DNA of 64,000 bases from Epibacterium ulvae (GTDB lineage Bacteria > Pseudomonadota > Alphaproteobacteria > Rhodobacterales > Rhodobacteraceae). The notes under the pieces are model-generated. The model saw nothing but the letters and a program-made list of their open reading frames with translations, did not search any database and had not been told where the DNA came from. The DNA is taken from NCBI RefSeq assembly GCF_900102795.1, contig NZ_FMWG01000001.1, forward strand, positions 434,001-498,000, in the 5' to 3' direction. Of the stretch, positions 1-10,525 are shown piece by piece (within the stretch, counting starts at the first letter, position 1; the number at the start of each line of letters is the position of its first letter). The translations under genes were made by a program, and so were the position numbers.

Positions 1-351
1 ATAAGCGCTCCACTTCCCAGATAGATCCAATGTTTCGTAAGTGGGAAACAGCATGCCTTCCGCGCGGTCTTCCAGAAGAACTTCGATGAATTCCCCGTCT
101 TCGCTGAGGAACAGGTTTTTTTGACCCGTGATGCCTTGCGCAAAGTAATTGTCCAGAACCAGCGTTTGCCCATCCACTGTCACAATTTGGAGGTCGTTGC
201 CGATGCGTTGGTAGCTTTGAACATCCTGAGTGCGGAGATTGAGAGAGATGTCTTTCGCACTTGTCGCATCGACAAGCGGAGCCCCTTCAGCAAACTCACC
301 ATGTTGTTTCGTACCCGATAGATCACGGGTTATATATGCAACCGTACTCAT
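1..351 (-). CDS. BapA-prefix type secreted adhesin, N-terminal part (runs off the window)
   Basis: Reading leftward from ATG at 351, the frame stays open for 117 codons to the window edge. It begins MSTVAYITRDLSGTKQHGEF and continues with a beta-rich stretch (residues about 27-105) containing NLRTQDVQSYQRIGNDLQIV and LVLDNYFA. This matches the BapA/LapF 'prefix-like' domain found at the N-terminus of very large, usually type I-secreted, biofilm adhesins. The repeats and C-terminal secretion signal expected for such a protein would lie outside the window. The start is chosen because the domain begins there; the Shine-Dalgarno is weak. Role in surface attachment is inferred from the family only. 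Confidence 0.75.
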   Translation of the reverse strand, partial: MSTVAYITRDLSGTKQHGEFAEGAPLVDATSAKDISLNLRTQDVQSYQRIGNDLQIVTVDGQTLVLDNYFAQGITGQKNLFLSEDGEFIEVLLEDRAEGMLFPTYETLDLSGKWSAY

Positions 352-1066
352 TTTTTTACCACTCGATAAAGGGTACTCTGATGCCCGCCATGAAAACGGA
401 TCGCAGTGTTAGCCCTGTGTTCGCCTAATTTTGCTGCAGCTTTATGATTGGCCGCTTTTGGAGCATATTGTGGCAAATTTTAGTCACATGTCTAGCCAAG
501 CTAAGGCAGGCAGGTGTGTTAAAGTACATTAACCGTGTCTATTCTGCAGCAATCTTGCCCAGAGACTGTGTATAACTCAGGAAGCCGTGAGCGTTATGGG
601 CTTCAATCCAATGTTATCAATGGTACGCCTCATTGAGAAACGCTGTAACTTTAGCAAAATACCAAGCGTTTATTGCGAATCGTAGTGGCGGCATCTGCTT
701 GATACGACCTCGGTGCATCACACTATTTCGTTGCCATACGCACAGGCTCTCTCGATCATGTGAGAAGAGATTTATGTTCAAATTTAGCGAATTTAAATAA
801 AAATAAACTTGTTCCAGATAGCCTGAGAACCACATCTGTAGTAAGATAGAAAAAAAGCAGAGTATCCAATGTGGACATCGTTCCACAGGTGAAGACCCCA
901 TCTCGCGGGGCGACCTCAGCGCGTGCCACCTAAGCTGGCGCGGAGCAGATATCAGAATTTAAGAACGACGCGGACACCTCATAGCCCACGTGCAGGGCGC
1001 TATTGTCTGCGTGCAATGTAAAACCCCAGGAGGACGGGCACACAAAAGATCAGGAGGCTTGATCAT
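352..1066. other. 715-bp intergenic region between two divergent genes
   Basis: No convincing coding sequence is seen; the one longer open frame (about 617-901, minus) has no recognisable domain and unusual composition for this genome. The region must hold divergent promoters for the adhesin and for prkA. Close to prkA, the AGGAGG ribosome site (1052-1057) lies inside a small inverted repeat (GATCA ... TGATC). A larger RNA or upstream regulatory region is possible but nothing specific was recognised. Confidence 0.5.
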
Positions 1067-3001
1067 ATGTCGAATATCGCTGAACTTTTTGCCGAGCAGT
1101 ACGGTCAAACTAAAGAGCAGGAGATGTCCTTGCAGGACTATTTGTCTGCCTGTCGGGATGATCCAAGCATGTACGCCAATGTGGCGGAGCGAATGCTTAA
1201 GGCAATTGGAGACGAGGAGCTGGTTGATACGTCCAAGGACGCAAGGTTAGGCCCGATTTTTCAGAACCGAACGATTAAGCGATACAACGCCTTTAAAGAT
1301 TTCTACGGCATGGAGGACACGATTGAACGTATCGTGGGATATTTCCGCCATGCCGCCCAGGGGTTGGAGGAACGTAAGCAGATCCTCTATCTTCTTGGAC
1401 CTGTAGGCGGGGGGAAGTCATCTCTTGCAGAACGCCTCAAACGACTGATCGAAGACCAGCCAATTTATGTGCTCAAAGCTGGTGATCAGGTTTCTCCGAT
1501 TTTTGAAAGCCCACTTGGCCTGTTTGATCCCATCAAGATGGGCCGGACGCTTGAGAAAGAGTTTGGCATACTGCCGCATCGCTTGCCTGGGTTGATGTCA
1601 CCTTGGGCGGTTGAACGTCTTGATGAATTTGAGGGTGACATCAATAAATTCTCAGTCGTACGTCTCTATCCCTCCCGTTTGCGCCGTATCTGCGTGGCCA
1701 AGGTAGAGCCGGGAGACGAGAATAATCAGGATATTTCAACGCTTGTTGGTAAGGTTGATATCCGTCAGCTTGAACATTTTAGTCAAGACAATCCAGATGC
1801 TTACAGTTTCTCGGGTGGTTTGAACCGCGCGACCCAAGGTGTCTTGGAATTTGTGGAGATGTTTAAGGCCCCCATCAAGATGCTCCATCCGTTGCTGACG
1901 GCAACGCAGGAAGGCAACTATATGGGCACCGAAAGTTTTGGCGCGATTCCCTTTTCAGGTTTGATCCTTGCGCACTCAAACGAAAGCGAATGGCAAACGT
2001 TCAAGAACAACAAAAACAATGAAGCGTTCATTGATCGGGTGTCCATCGTGAAGGTGCCCTACTGCCTGCGTGTCAGCGACGAGGCGGAAATTTACCACAA
2101 GCTGATCGAAGGCAGTGAGCTGCGGGATGCGCCTTGCGCGCCCGAGACGTTGAAAATCCTCAGCCGGTTCTCTGTGCTGACACGTCTGAAGCCACATGAA
2201 AATTCAAACCTTTACAGCAAAATGCGTGTCTATGACGGGGAAAGCCTGAAAGATACGGATCCGAAGGCCAAGACGGTTCAGGAATATCAGGACCGTGCAG
2301 GTGTGGATGAGGGGATGAACGGGGTTTCAACCCGGTTTGCTTTCAAGGTTCTGAGCTCGGTTTTCAACTTTGATACGGATGAAGTCGCCGCGGATCCCGT
2401 GCATTTGATGTATGTCCTAGAGCAAATGATCAAGCGCGAGCAGTTCCCGCAGGAGGTTGAACAGAAATACCTTGAGTTCATCAAAACCGAGCTGGCGCCA
2501 CGTTATGAGGAGTTCATCGGCAATGAGATCCAGAAAGCCTATCTGGAAAGCTATACAGAATATGGCCAGAACGTCTTTGATCGTTATATCGCCCATGCGG
2601 ATGCATGGATTGAAGAGCAAGATTATAAAGACCCAGATACCGGCCAGCTATATGATCGCGAAATCCTAGATGCAGAGCTGAGCAAGATTGAAAAGCCTTG
2701 TGGCATCGCCAATCCCAAAGATTTCCGCAACGAGGTGGTTAAATTCTCTTTGCGCCACCGCGCCAATACGGGATCAAACCCGGCCTGGAATTCGTATGAA
2801 AAGCTGCGCGATGTGATTGAAAAGCACATGTTCAGTCAGGTTGAAGAGCTTTTGCCTGTGATCTCCTTTGGCAGCAAGAAAGACAGTAAAACCGAAAGCA
2901 AACATCAGGAGTTTGTCGAACGGATGCGCAGCCACGGATATACAGATCGCCAAGTTCGGCGTCTGGTGGAATGGTATATGCGCGTCAATAAAGCGGGATA
3001 A
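1067..3001 (+). CDS. prkA: PrkA-family serine protein kinase / AAA+ ATPase
   Basis: 644 aa, the usual length for the PrkA/YeaG family. The N-terminal AAA+ part carries Walker A GPVGGGKSS at about residues 111-119; the C-terminal half matches the PrkA kinase-like domain. The start has an AGGAGG nine bases upstream. In enterobacteria the homologue YeaG acts with YeaH in responses to nitrogen starvation and stationary phase; whether it is a true kinase or a Lon-like AAA protein is debated. It is the first gene of a tight three-gene operon with a DUF444 protein and SpoVR, a combination conserved across proteobacteria, so a general stress-response role is likely. Confidence 0.95.
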   Translation: MSNIAELFAEQYGQTKEQEMSLQDYLSACRDDPSMYANVAERMLKAIGDEELVDTSKDARLGPIFQNRTIKRYNAFKDFYGMEDTIERIVGYFRHAAQGLEERKQILYLLGPVGGGKSSLAERLKRLIEDQPIYVLKAGDQVSPIFESPLGLFDPIKMGRTLEKEFGILPHRLPGLMSPWAVERLDEFEGDINKFSVVRLYPSRLRRICVAKVEPGDENNQDISTLVGKVDIRQLEHFSQDNPDAYSFSGGLNRATQGVLEFVEMFKAPIKMLHPLLTATQEGNYMGTESFGAIPFSGLILAHSNESEWQTFKNNKNNEAFIDRVSIVKVPYCLRVSDEAEIYHKLIEGSELRDAPCAPETLKILSRFSVLTRLKPHENSNLYSKMRVYDGESLKDTDPKAKTVQEYQDRAGVDEGMNGVSTRFAFKVLSSVFNFDTDEVAADPVHLMYVLEQMIKREQFPQEVEQKYLEFIKTELAPRYEEFIGNEIQKAYLESYTEYGQNVFDRYIAHADAWIEEQDYKDPDTGQLYDREILDAELSKIEKPCGIANPKDFRNEVVKFSLRHRANTGSNPAWNSYEKLRDVIEKHMFSQVEELLPVISFGSKKDSKTESKHQEFVERMRSHGYTDRQVRRLVEWYMRVNKAG

Positions 3002-3015
3002 GGTGGGGGTCGCCA

Positions 3016-4350
3016 ATGCATCATTTCATTGACCGGCGCGCCAATCCGAAAGGCAAAAGTCTGGGAAACCGGCAACGGTTCCTAAGACGCGCGCGCGAAA
3101 ATATCAAAGAACGGGTTGATAAATCCGTTCGCGATAAGTCGATACAGGGTGGTGTAGATGCCACCCGCGGTGGGGAAAAGGTAACGATCCCTTCGAAAGG
3201 CCTCAAAGAGCCGCGCCTCTATCATGATTCCAAGGGCGGAAAACGGCAATACGTCCTGCCTGGCAATAAAGAGTTTGTGGTCGGAGATGAAATCAAACGC
3301 CCCGGTGGGGATAGCGGAGAAGGAGGCCGCAAAGGATCTGACGATGGAGAAGGAAACGATGAGTTCTCCTTTACCCTGACGCAGGATGAGTATCTGGAAA
3401 TCCTGTTTGATGGCCTGGAACTGCCTGACCTTGTGGAAAAGGCCACAGTTGAGACGGAAACGATTGGTACGCGCCGGGCGGGGCTGACAACTGCAGGCAC
3501 GCCAAACAACCTTAATCTTGTACGTACAATGAGAAATTCGTTGGGGCGACGTATTGCATTGCAACGCCCGTCTATGGGGAAACAGCGAGAGCTTGAAGCG
3601 CAGATCGCGGATTTGGAAGCGCAGGAACCCCGGAATGTCTCACAGCAGGAATTGTTGGAAAGCCTTCAAAAGCAATTGGACACGCTTAAGCGCAAGCGCC
3701 GGGTTGTAGGGTATATTGACCCGCTTGATCTGCGCTATGATACCTATGTTCCCGAGAAAATCCGCAACTCTCGCGCTGTTGTTTTTTGCCTGATGGATGT
3801 TTCCGGTTCGATGCAGGAACGGGAAAAGGAGTTGGCCAAACGGTTCTTCCTGTTGCTTCATTTGTTTTTGGAGCGTTGCTATGAGCATACAGAGCTGGTT
3901 TTTGTGCGTCACACGCATCACGCACAAGAAGTGGACGAAGAGACCTTCTTTTATGCGCGCGAGACCGGGGGGACCATCGTTTCAACGGCTCTGGAGAAGA
4001 TGAAAGAAATTATCGAGGAACGCTATCCGCCGGATGAATGGAACATCTATGGGGCGCAGGCCTCAGATGGTGAGAACTTTGGCAATGATTCACTGCGCTG
4101 TAAAAACCTGTTGTTGCAGCATCTTTTGCCGATTTGTCAGTATTACGCTTATGTTGAAATCGTTGAGGAACGTGCCGAGCATTTGCTGTTGAATCCAGAT
4201 GCGGGTGAAGATCTGTGGCAAAACTATCGTGAAGTCAAAGCGCAAGCTGCGCATTTTGAAATGCAGCGGGTGGCCTTTGCAGAACATATCTATCCGATTT
4301 TCCGTGAGTTCTTTTTACCCAAGGTTAAAGGAGGTTTGAATGTTGGATAA
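3016..4350 (+). CDS. YeaH/YhbH family protein (DUF444)
   Basis: 444 aa. The C-terminal half is a von Willebrand factor A-like domain with a MIDAS-type motif DVSGSMQ (about residues 260-266). The N-terminal half is basic and glycine-rich, as in YeaH. It starts 14 bases after prkA and its 3' end overlaps spoVR, so the three genes are one transcript. The family works as partner of PrkA/YeaG in stress adaptation; the exact biochemical role is unknown. Identification rests on the MIDAS motif, length and operon partners. Confidence 0.93.
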   Translation: MHHFIDRRANPKGKSLGNRQRFLRRARENIKERVDKSVRDKSIQGGVDATRGGEKVTIPSKGLKEPRLYHDSKGGKRQYVLPGNKEFVVGDEIKRPGGDSGEGGRKGSDDGEGNDEFSFTLTQDEYLEILFDGLELPDLVEKATVETETIGTRRAGLTTAGTPNNLNLVRTMRNSLGRRIALQRPSMGKQRELEAQIADLEAQEPRNVSQQELLESLQKQLDTLKRKRRVVGYIDPLDLRYDTYVPEKIRNSRAVVFCLMDVSGSMQEREKELAKRFFLLLHLFLERCYEHTELVFVRHTHHAQEVDEETFFYARETGGTIVSTALEKMKEIIEERYPPDEWNIYGAQASDGENFGNDSLRCKNLLLQHLLPICQYYAYVEIVEERAEHLLLNPDAGEDLWQNYREVKAQAAHFEMQRVAFAEHIYPIFREFFLPKVKGGLNVG

Positions 4351-5851
4351 AACCGATCAGGAACCTTTGTTTGATGGGCCAGAATGGACGTTTCCACTGT
4401 TGGAAAAGGCTCGGGATGCGATTGAAAAAATCGCGCTTGGCGACTTGGGGTTGGATGTTTACCCCAATCAGATAGAGATTATCTCGGCCGAACAAATGCT
4501 GGATGCTTATTCCTGCGTCGGCCTGCCGCTGATGTATCAGCATTGGTCTTTTGGTAAACATTTCGCACGAGATGAAGCGCTCTATCGCACCGGACGGCAG
4601 GGGCTGGCCTATGAAATCGTGATCAATTCCAATCCTTGCATCAGCTATAATATGGAAGAAAACACCATGGCGATGCAGGCCTTGGTGATGGCGCATGCCG
4701 CGTTTGGGCACAATCATTTCTTTAAAAACAACTATCTGTTCCGGCAGTGGACCGACGCAGAGGGCATTCATGATTATCTGGCCTTTGCCAAAAACTATAT
4801 TGCAGCCTGTGAAGAGCGTCATGGCATTGATGCGGTTGAGGAAATTCTGGATGCGGCCCATGCGTTACAGTCGCAAGGCGTGTTTCGGTATGGCCGCCCG
4901 CCAAAACCAACAGCTGAAGAGCTGATGGCGATGTCAAAACTGCGTGAGGGTTACGAGAGTGCTCAAAGCGTGTTGGACATCTGGACTGACGCGATTATGG
5001 GAGATGACAAGAGCGGACAGAGTGACGGCGGTGCCTATGGGCAACGGCGCAAAGATATGAATATGCCGCAAGAGAACATTCTGTATTTCCTAGAAAAACA
5101 TAGCCCCGTGCTGGAAACGTGGCAGCGTGAGATTTTGCGGATTGTGCGAACGCTTGCGCAGTATTTTTATCCGCAGAAACAAACCAAGGTGATGAACGAA
5201 GGTTGTGCGACCTTTGTGCATTACTACATCATAAACGAGCTGCATGATCAGGGCTTGATTACCCAAGGGGCCTTTATGGAGATCATGCACAGCCATACGA
5301 ATGTTGTTTTGCAGCCAGAATTTGATGATCCACGGTTTTCTGGTATCAATCCGTACGCGCTGGGCTTTGCAATGATGCAGGACATTCGTCGTATTTGTGA
5401 AACCCCAACAGACGAAGATCGTGAATGGTTTCCAGAATTTGCCGGGGATCCTGATTGGCGCAAAGTCTTGCGGGATGCTTGGGCGAATTATCGGGACGAA
5501 AGTTTTATACAGCAGTTCCTGTCGCCTCATTTGATCCGCAAATTCAAACTGTTTGCGCTCAGCGATGAGGAAGATCAGGCAAACCTCATGGTGAGCTCGA
5601 TCCACAATCGTGCAGGCTATAAGGCGATCCGTCGAGGGCTCGCGCATCAATATGATCTGGCCTATCAGGAACCGGATATACAGGTTGCAGATGCAGATTT
5701 GAAAGGTGATCGTGAGTTAAAGCTTATTCATACCGTGCGCGATGGCATTCACCTGCATGACGCTGACAAAGAAGAAGTGCTGATTCATCTGCGCAGATTG
5801 TGGGGATATGAGGTTCGCTTGGACGCGGTTGAGGTGCAAAGCAACATCTAG
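4340..5851 (+). CDS. spoVR: SpoVR family protein
   Basis: 503 aa, full length for the SpoVR/YcgB family. It begins 11 bases inside the end of the DUF444 gene, after an AAGGAGG site, indicating coupled translation. Recognisable family stretches include the region around HNHFFKNN (about residues 122-129) and NEGCATFVHY (about residues 287-296). SpoVR was named for a Bacillus cortex mutant, but in proteobacteria it appears with PrkA and DUF444 as a stress module of unknown mechanism. A bidirectional terminator follows directly. Confidence 0.94.
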   Translation: MLDKTDQEPLFDGPEWTFPLLEKARDAIEKIALGDLGLDVYPNQIEIISAEQMLDAYSCVGLPLMYQHWSFGKHFARDEALYRTGRQGLAYEIVINSNPCISYNMEENTMAMQALVMAHAAFGHNHFFKNNYLFRQWTDAEGIHDYLAFAKNYIAACEERHGIDAVEEILDAAHALQSQGVFRYGRPPKPTAEELMAMSKLREGYESAQSVLDIWTDAIMGDDKSGQSDGGAYGQRRKDMNMPQENILYFLEKHSPVLETWQREILRIVRTLAQYFYPQKQTKVMNEGCATFVHYYIINELHDQGLITQGAFMEIMHSHTNVVLQPEFDDPRFSGINPYALGFAMMQDIRRICETPTDEDREWFPEFAGDPDWRKVLRDAWANYRDESFIQQFLSPHLIRKFKLFALSDEEDQANLMVSSIHNRAGYKAIRRGLAHQYDLAYQEPDIQVADADLKGDRELKLIHTVRDGIHLHDADKEEVLIHLRRLWGYEVRLDAVEVQSNI

Positions 5852-5860
5852 GAGAAAAGC

Positions 5861-5892
5861 AAAAACGCAGACCCGATTGAGTCTGCGTTTTG
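5861..5892. terminator. Bidirectional rho-independent terminator
   Basis: AAAACGCAGAC (5862-5872) pairs perfectly with GTCTGCGTTTT (5881-5891) across an 8-base loop. The A-run on one side and T-run on the other let it serve both the spoVR operon (plus) and the ADH gene (minus). Confidence 0.9.
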
Positions 5893-5898
5893 TTGTCA

Positions 5899-7011
5899 TT
5901 AGAATTCTACAACCGCTCTGATGGATTTTCCTTCATGCATTAGATCAAAGCCTTCATTGATTTGATCCAGGGAAAGTTTGTGAGTGATCATGGGGTCAAT
6001 CTCGATTTTTCCATCCATGTACCAGTCGACAATTTTTGGCACATCGGTGCGACCAGAGGCTCCGCCAAAGGCAGTACCGCGCCAGCTGCGCCCTGTGACC
6101 AGTTGGAAGGGACGGGTTGAGATTTCTGCACCTGCGGGGGCTACGCCAATGATAATGGATTCACCCCAGCCCTTATGTGCTGCTTCCAGTGCGGTGCGCA
6201 TCACATTTACATTGCCCGTCGCATCAAAGGTATAATCGGCCCCACCGCCTGTGAGCTCTACCAAATGAGCCACAAGGTCGCCTTCGACATCAGCGGGGTT
6301 CACAAAGTCAGTCATTCCAAATTTGGTGGCCATCTCAACTTTGCTTGGGTTGAGGTCGACACCGACGATTTGATCCGCACCTGCCAAACGCAGTCCTTGA
6401 ATGACGTTCAGGCCGATCCCGCCGAGGCCAAAAACGATGCCGGTGGAGCCGATCTCAACCTTGGCCGTGTTGATGACAGCACCAATGCCGGTGGTGACAC
6501 CGCAACCGATGTAGCAGATTTTATCAAATGGTGCGTCTGAACGAACCTTTGCAAGTGCAATTTCAGGGACAACTGTGTGGTTCGCGAAAGTAGAACACCC
6601 CATGTAGTGATGGATCGGAGTGCCGTCCAACATGGAGAACCGGGTCGAGCCATCCGGTAACAAGCCTTGGCCTTGCGTTTCGCGGATAGACTGGCAAAGG
6701 TTAGTCTTTGGATTGAGGCAATATTCGCACTCCCGACATTCGGGTGTATATAACGGGATAACATGATCCCCAACCTCTAGGCTGGTGACGCCTTCACCGA
6801 CTTCGATAACAACGCCTGCGCCTTCGTGGCCTAAAATGGCTGGAAAGATCCCTTCGGGATCATCGCCTGAGCGTGTAAACTCATCCGTATGGCAAAGGCC
6901 TGTGGCTTTGATTTCAACCAGAACCTCGCCCGCACGTGGGCCCTCCAAATTGACTTCCATAACCTCCAAAGGTTTACCGGCTGCTACGGCAACTGCGGCA
7001 CGGGTGCGCAT
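5899..7011 (-). CDS. S-(hydroxymethyl)glutathione dehydrogenase / class III alcohol dehydrogenase
   Basis: 370 aa from ATG at 7011. The frame is open further upstream, but GGAGGT sits seven bases before this ATG and the protein [20 protein letters not shown] begins as the family does; the upstream extension is not family-like. Motifs: catalytic zinc region [10 protein letters not shown] and GHEGAGVV, structural zinc cysteines [15 protein letters not shown], and NAD-binding [12 protein letters not shown]. It oxidises S-hydroxymethylglutathione in glutathione-dependent formaldehyde removal and can act as S-nitrosoglutathione reductase. No S-formylglutathione hydrolase gene is adjacent. Confidence 0.95.
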   Translation of the reverse strand: MRTRAAVAVAAGKPLEVMEVNLEGPRAGEVLVEIKATGLCHTDEFTRSGDDPEGIFPAILGHEGAGVVIEVGEGVTSLEVGDHVIPLYTPECRECEYCLNPKTNLCQSIRETQGQGLLPDGSTRFSMLDGTPIHHYMGCSTFANHTVVPEIALAKVRSDAPFDKICYIGCGVTTGIGAVINTAKVEIGSTGIVFGLGGIGLNVIQGLRLAGADQIVGVDLNPSKVEMATKFGMTDFVNPADVEGDLVAHLVELTGGGADYTFDATGNVNVMRTALEAAHKGWGESIIIGVAPAGAEISTRPFQLVTGRSWRGTAFGGASGRTDVPKIVDWYMDGKIEIDPMITHKLSLDQINEGFDLMHEGKSIRAVVEF

Positions 7012-7148
7012 CATGATGACCTCCATCGTGTATTGGCGTGGCGCGCCCCGTTGATTGGTTTGCGCACAAATGTAACGTCGAACTTGGTCATATTGCCGTG
7101 GATTGCAAGCGCCGCCCAGAACTTCTTGTTCAAAAGTATCAGTTTTTC

Positions 7149-7179
7149 TTGACCTTCTAGTTACTGGAAGGCTCAAAGA
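7149..7179 (+). promoter_or_regulatory. CueR-type operator and promoter of copA
   Basis: TTGACC (7149-7154) is a good -35 box overlapping the dyad ACCTTCTAG / CTGGAAGG (7152-7171), the classic MerR/CueR copper box. The weak -10 (about 7174-7179) is about 19 bases from the -35, the over-long spacer that MerR-family activators correct by DNA distortion. The regulator gene cueR lies at the end of the same operon. Confidence 0.85.
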
Positions 7180-7197
7180 AGGAAGAAAGAAAATCAG

Positions 7198-7212
7198 ATG
7201 AGCCAGAAATAG
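7198..7212 (+). other. Possible four-residue leader ORF (MSQK) abutting copA
   Basis: A GAAGGAAG purine run (7178-7185) precedes ATG 7198, which reads MSQK and stops at TAG 7210-7212, immediately before the copA ATG at 7213. The copA ATG has no ribosome site of its own at normal spacing, so copA may be translated by reinitiation. The alternative is that ribosomes start weakly at 7213 directly. Confidence 0.4.
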
Positions 7213-9711
7213 ATGACTTCCACATTGCAACTTTCTTTCGCGCTGGATGGGGTGAGCTGCGGCGGGTGCGTTGGGCGCGCGCAGCGCGCCATAGAGACTG
7301 TTCCGGGAGTGAGAGGAGCGCACGTCAATCTCGCCAATGCGCGGGCCGACGTGACCGCTGATCTTGGGCTTTCAGTGGCTGAACTGACGCACGTGCTTGC
7401 AAAGGCAGGGTATCCGGCAAGAGAGAGGCAGGTTGTGCTGCAACTGGAGGGATTGTCTTGTGGCAGCTGTATTGCGCGGGTGGAAGCCGCATTGCTGGCA
7501 GTGCCCGGGGTTCTTTCGGCACACGCCTCTCTCACAGATGGTCGGGCGCGGTTGCAGGTCTTGGATGGCGACGGTGATGATCAGGCGCTTCTGAACGCGA
7601 GCAGTCAGGCAGGATATCAGGCTATCGTGATAAACGGTGGTGATCGTGATGTAGAAACGCCAAAAGAAAGATCTGCGCGGGAACAGCGGGATTTGCGCAA
7701 ACGCACCTTTTGGGCCGCTCTTCTTACGCTTCCTGTGTTTGGTCTGGAGATGGGAGGGCATCTGCTCCCATCGTTCCATCACTGGGTGATGGCAACGATC
7801 GGTCAGACGGTCAGTTGGACGCTACAAGCCATCCTTGTTTCCATGTTGTTGTTCGGTCCGGGGCGCCAGTTTCTGACGATTGGTTTTTCCGCTTTGTGGC
7901 GACGGGCGCCGGACATGAACTCGCTCGTAGCGCTGGGTACTACAGCTGCGTTTTCCTATTCTATGGTGGCCTGTTTCCTGCCGGAGGCGCTGCCTGTTGA
8001 TGCGGTTGCCGTCTATTTTGAATCTGCGGCCGTTATTGTGACTCTTATCTTGGTGGGACGCCTGCTTGAAGCGCGGGCAAAAGGGCAGACGGGGGCCGCC
8101 ATTCAGGCGCTTGCTGGCTTGCAGCCCGCGACGGCGCATCGTTTGCCCGCTTTGGGAGAGCTGGCCCAAGAAGTGCCGGTTGCGGATATTCGATCAGGTG
8201 ATCTTATTCGGCTGCGGCCGGGAGAGCGTGTGGCTGTTGATGGTGTTGTGGTGCAAGGGCAGGGACCTCTTGATGAGGCGATGCTGTCTGGTGAGCCCAT
8301 TCCTGTTTTCAAGTCCAACGGGGACAGGGTCTCTGCAGGCACGGTGAATGGCGCTTCTCCGCTCGTGATCCAAACCACAGATGTTGGCCAACATACGCGT
8401 CTTTCGCAGATCATTGCGATGGTTGAGCGGGCTCAGGCTGTGAAATTGCCAGTGCAGGCCTTGGTCGACCGGATTACATTGTGGTTTGTACCTGCGATTT
8501 TAGGGGTCGCCGTGATCACTTTTTTGATCTGGCTGTCATTTGGCGGCAGTGTGAGCGCGGCATTGGTTGCTTCTGTTTCGGTTCTGATCATTGCTTGCCC
8601 CTGCGCGATGGGATTGGCCACACCTACGTCTATTATGGTGGGGCTTGGTCGTGCGGCAGAACAAAGTATTTTATTTCGAAAAGGGACCGCGCTGCAAAGT
8701 TTGGAAGGTGTTCAGCTTGTGGCTTTTGATAAAACGGGCACGTTGACCGAAGGCAAACCTGCGCTGATTGAGGCGCATTGCGCACCGAACGTGGATAAAG
8801 AGCGGTTGCTAAGCCAGGTTGCAGCGCTGGAGGCACAGTCTGAACACCCGATTGGAAAGGCCTTGGTTCGGGCTGCGCCATCTGATGGGATAAACGTCGA
8901 GGCTGTGGATGTCTCGCCGGGGCAGGGTATTTCAGGTCTTGTGGCAGGGGAGCGGCTGGCGGTTGGAACTTTTGACTATATCGCTACCAGCGTAGATATT
9001 CCTGAATCTTGGCAGCGCGCTGCACGTGAGGCTTCTGCTAAGGGTGCTACTCCGGTTTTTGTGGCGCGCGATGGGGCTGCAGCGGCGGTGCTGATGATGC
9101 TGGACCAGTTAAAACCAGAGGCTGCGTCTGCGATTTCGGCACTTAAGCAACAGGGGATGAAAGTTGCGATGATTTCAGGCGATACAGTTGGAGCCGCATC
9201 TCACATTGCTGCGCGTCTTGGTATCGATATCGTATTTGGTGCATGCCTGCCCGAGCAAAAGCTTGAACGATTGGCAGAGTTGAAGGCTGTTCATGGTGCC
9301 GTGGCTTTTGTCGGGGATGGTATCAATGATGTGCCGGCCTTGGCCGCTGCAGATTGTGGGATCGCTTTGGGTACTGGAACCGATGTGGCGATGGAAGCAG
9401 GAGAGGTGGTGCTTTCTGCAGGGACGCCCCAAGGTGTTGTCTCAGCCCTACAGATGAGCCGTGCAATCATGAGGAATATCCGGCAAAATTTGGTCTGGGC
9501 TTTTGGGTACAATGTGCTGATGGTTCCAGTTGCTGCTGGCATTTTGGTCCCCTTTGGGGGGCCGATGTTGTCTCCGATGCTAGCAGCGGGAGCGATGGCT
9601 GGTTCTAGTGTTTTGGTACTTGCAAACGCCTTGCGCTTGCGCCGCGGGTTCGGGAGCATACATGATACCTTAAGCGGGCAACAAAACAAAAGTTTAGCAG
9701 TCAGCGGCTAG
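7213..9711 (+). CDS. copA: Copper-exporting P1B-type ATPase
   Basis: 832 aa, full length. Two N-terminal heavy-metal-associated domains are present: CGGC at residues 16-19 and CGSC at residues 83-86. The membrane part has the transport-site CPC motif ([13 protein letters not shown]). The soluble part has the phosphorylation motif DKTGTLTEG, the nucleotide-binding HP in SEHPIG, and the hinge [11 protein letters not shown]. It pumps Cu(I) from cytoplasm to periplasm. Transcription is expected to be activated by CueR through the operator at 7149-7179; cueR follows nine bases downstream, giving an autoregulated export operon. Confidence 0.96.
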   Translation: MTSTLQLSFALDGVSCGGCVGRAQRAIETVPGVRGAHVNLANARADVTADLGLSVAELTHVLAKAGYPARERQVVLQLEGLSCGSCIARVEAALLAVPGVLSAHASLTDGRARLQVLDGDGDDQALLNASSQAGYQAIVINGGDRDVETPKERSAREQRDLRKRTFWAALLTLPVFGLEMGGHLLPSFHHWVMATIGQTVSWTLQAILVSMLLFGPGRQFLTIGFSALWRRAPDMNSLVALGTTAAFSYSMVACFLPEALPVDAVAVYFESAAVIVTLILVGRLLEARAKGQTGAAIQALAGLQPATAHRLPALGELAQEVPVADIRSGDLIRLRPGERVAVDGVVVQGQGPLDEAMLSGEPIPVFKSNGDRVSAGTVNGASPLVIQTTDVGQHTRLSQIIAMVERAQAVKLPVQALVDRITLWFVPAILGVAVITFLIWLSFGGSVSAALVASVSVLIIACPCAMGLATPTSIMVGLGRAAEQSILFRKGTALQSLEGVQLVAFDKTGTLTEGKPALIEAHCAPNVDKERLLSQVAALEAQSEHPIGKALVRAAPSDGINVEAVDVSPGQGISGLVAGERLAVGTFDYIATSVDIPESWQRAAREASAKGATPVFVARDGAAAAVLMMLDQLKPEAASAISALKQQGMKVAMISGDTVGAASHIAARLGIDIVFGACLPEQKLERLAELKAVHGAVAFVGDGINDVPALAAADCGIALGTGTDVAMEAGEVVLSAGTPQGVVSALQMSRAIMRNIRQNLVWAFGYNVLMVPVAAGILVPFGGPMLSPMLAAGAMAGSSVLVLANALRLRRGFGSIHDTLSGQQNKSLAVSG

Positions 9712-9720
9712 GAGGAATGA

Positions 9721-10104
9721 ATGAATATCGGAGATGTGGCGGAGAGGTCAGGTTTACCTGCAAAAACGATCCGCTATTACGAAGATATCGGATTGATCCG
9801 TCCGCATCGAAGCGCCAATGGTTACCGTTGTTTTGTCGAAAGTGACCTGCACAAGTTGGCATTTCTTGCCCGTGCGCGCGCGCTTGGTTTTTCAATTGAA
9901 GATTGCCGTACCTTGGTTGGGCTTTATGAAGACGAGAGTCGGGCCAGTGCTGATGTAAAAGATTTGGCGCAACAGCATCTTCGAAAAATAGATGCAAAAA
10001 TTTCTGATCTTGAAGCGATGCGAAACACTCTTAGTGAACTTGTGGAGTGTTGTGCTGGGGACGATCGTCCCGATTGTCCCATTTTGCGTGGTTTGGCCAC
10101 GTAA
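9721..10104 (+). CDS. cueR: Cu(I)-responsive MerR-family regulator
   Basis: 127 aa. The N-terminal winged helix-turn-helix reads MNIGDVAERSGLPAKTIRYY, followed by the long dimerisation helix. The C-terminal copper loop has CAGDDRPDC, two cysteines separated by seven residues as in CueR, then the family-typical CPIL. AGGAGG precedes the ATG, and the gene follows copA in the same transcript. It should bind the dyad in front of copA. Confidence 0.94.
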   Translation: MNIGDVAERSGLPAKTIRYYEDIGLIRPHRSANGYRCFVESDLHKLAFLARARALGFSIEDCRTLVGLYEDESRASADVKDLAQQHLRKIDAKISDLEAMRNTLSELVECCAGDDRPDCPILRGLAT

Positions 10105-10525
10105 GCGGGTTTTGGTTGAAGCTTATTGTCAGCGCATGATCTAAAGCCTAGTACCTAGCTTGCGGGCATATGAAAGCATCTGCTTGGCAACGGTGCCTTC
10201 ACACGCTCGGTGTGTGTTCTATGAGAATTTCTCGCTGTTGAGATCGTGAATGGAACATTATGCTTCCTTATTGCGGGGTATGCACGTGCAGGCCTTTGTA
10301 TTTTCTTAAGATAGCCGGACGTGTCATCACACCTCATTTATTATAGCCGTTTCTTTGGTTAAAAAGGTGCAATGAGACTAACAAAGACGTGTTATGGTAT
10401 CGTGCGATTGTTTTTCGATGGACCTTTGGTCGCATTAAGCAACTTTAGGTGGTATAAGTATTGATTTTTTGAATTCTTGTGACATTATCGTGATAATGGC
10501 TTTAGAAATTTAAAAGGCGTTCATA
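10105..10525. other. 421-bp intergenic region
   Basis: Contains the promoter of the following regulator and the end of the copper operon. A small hairpin (CACAC ... GTGTG near 10200) is present. The stretch before 10526 is AT-rich. No gene, RNA or clear terminator was recognised. Confidence 0.5.

Noticed and set aside
617-901. Open frame of 94 codons on the minus strand in the first intergenic region
   Set aside because: No ribosome site and no recognisable domain; residue composition does not resemble neighbouring genes.
7012-7323. 104-residue N-terminal extension of the alcohol dehydrogenase frame
   Set aside because: A strong GGAGGT precedes ATG 7011 and the upstream translation is not conserved-looking; the extension also runs through the CueR promoter region.
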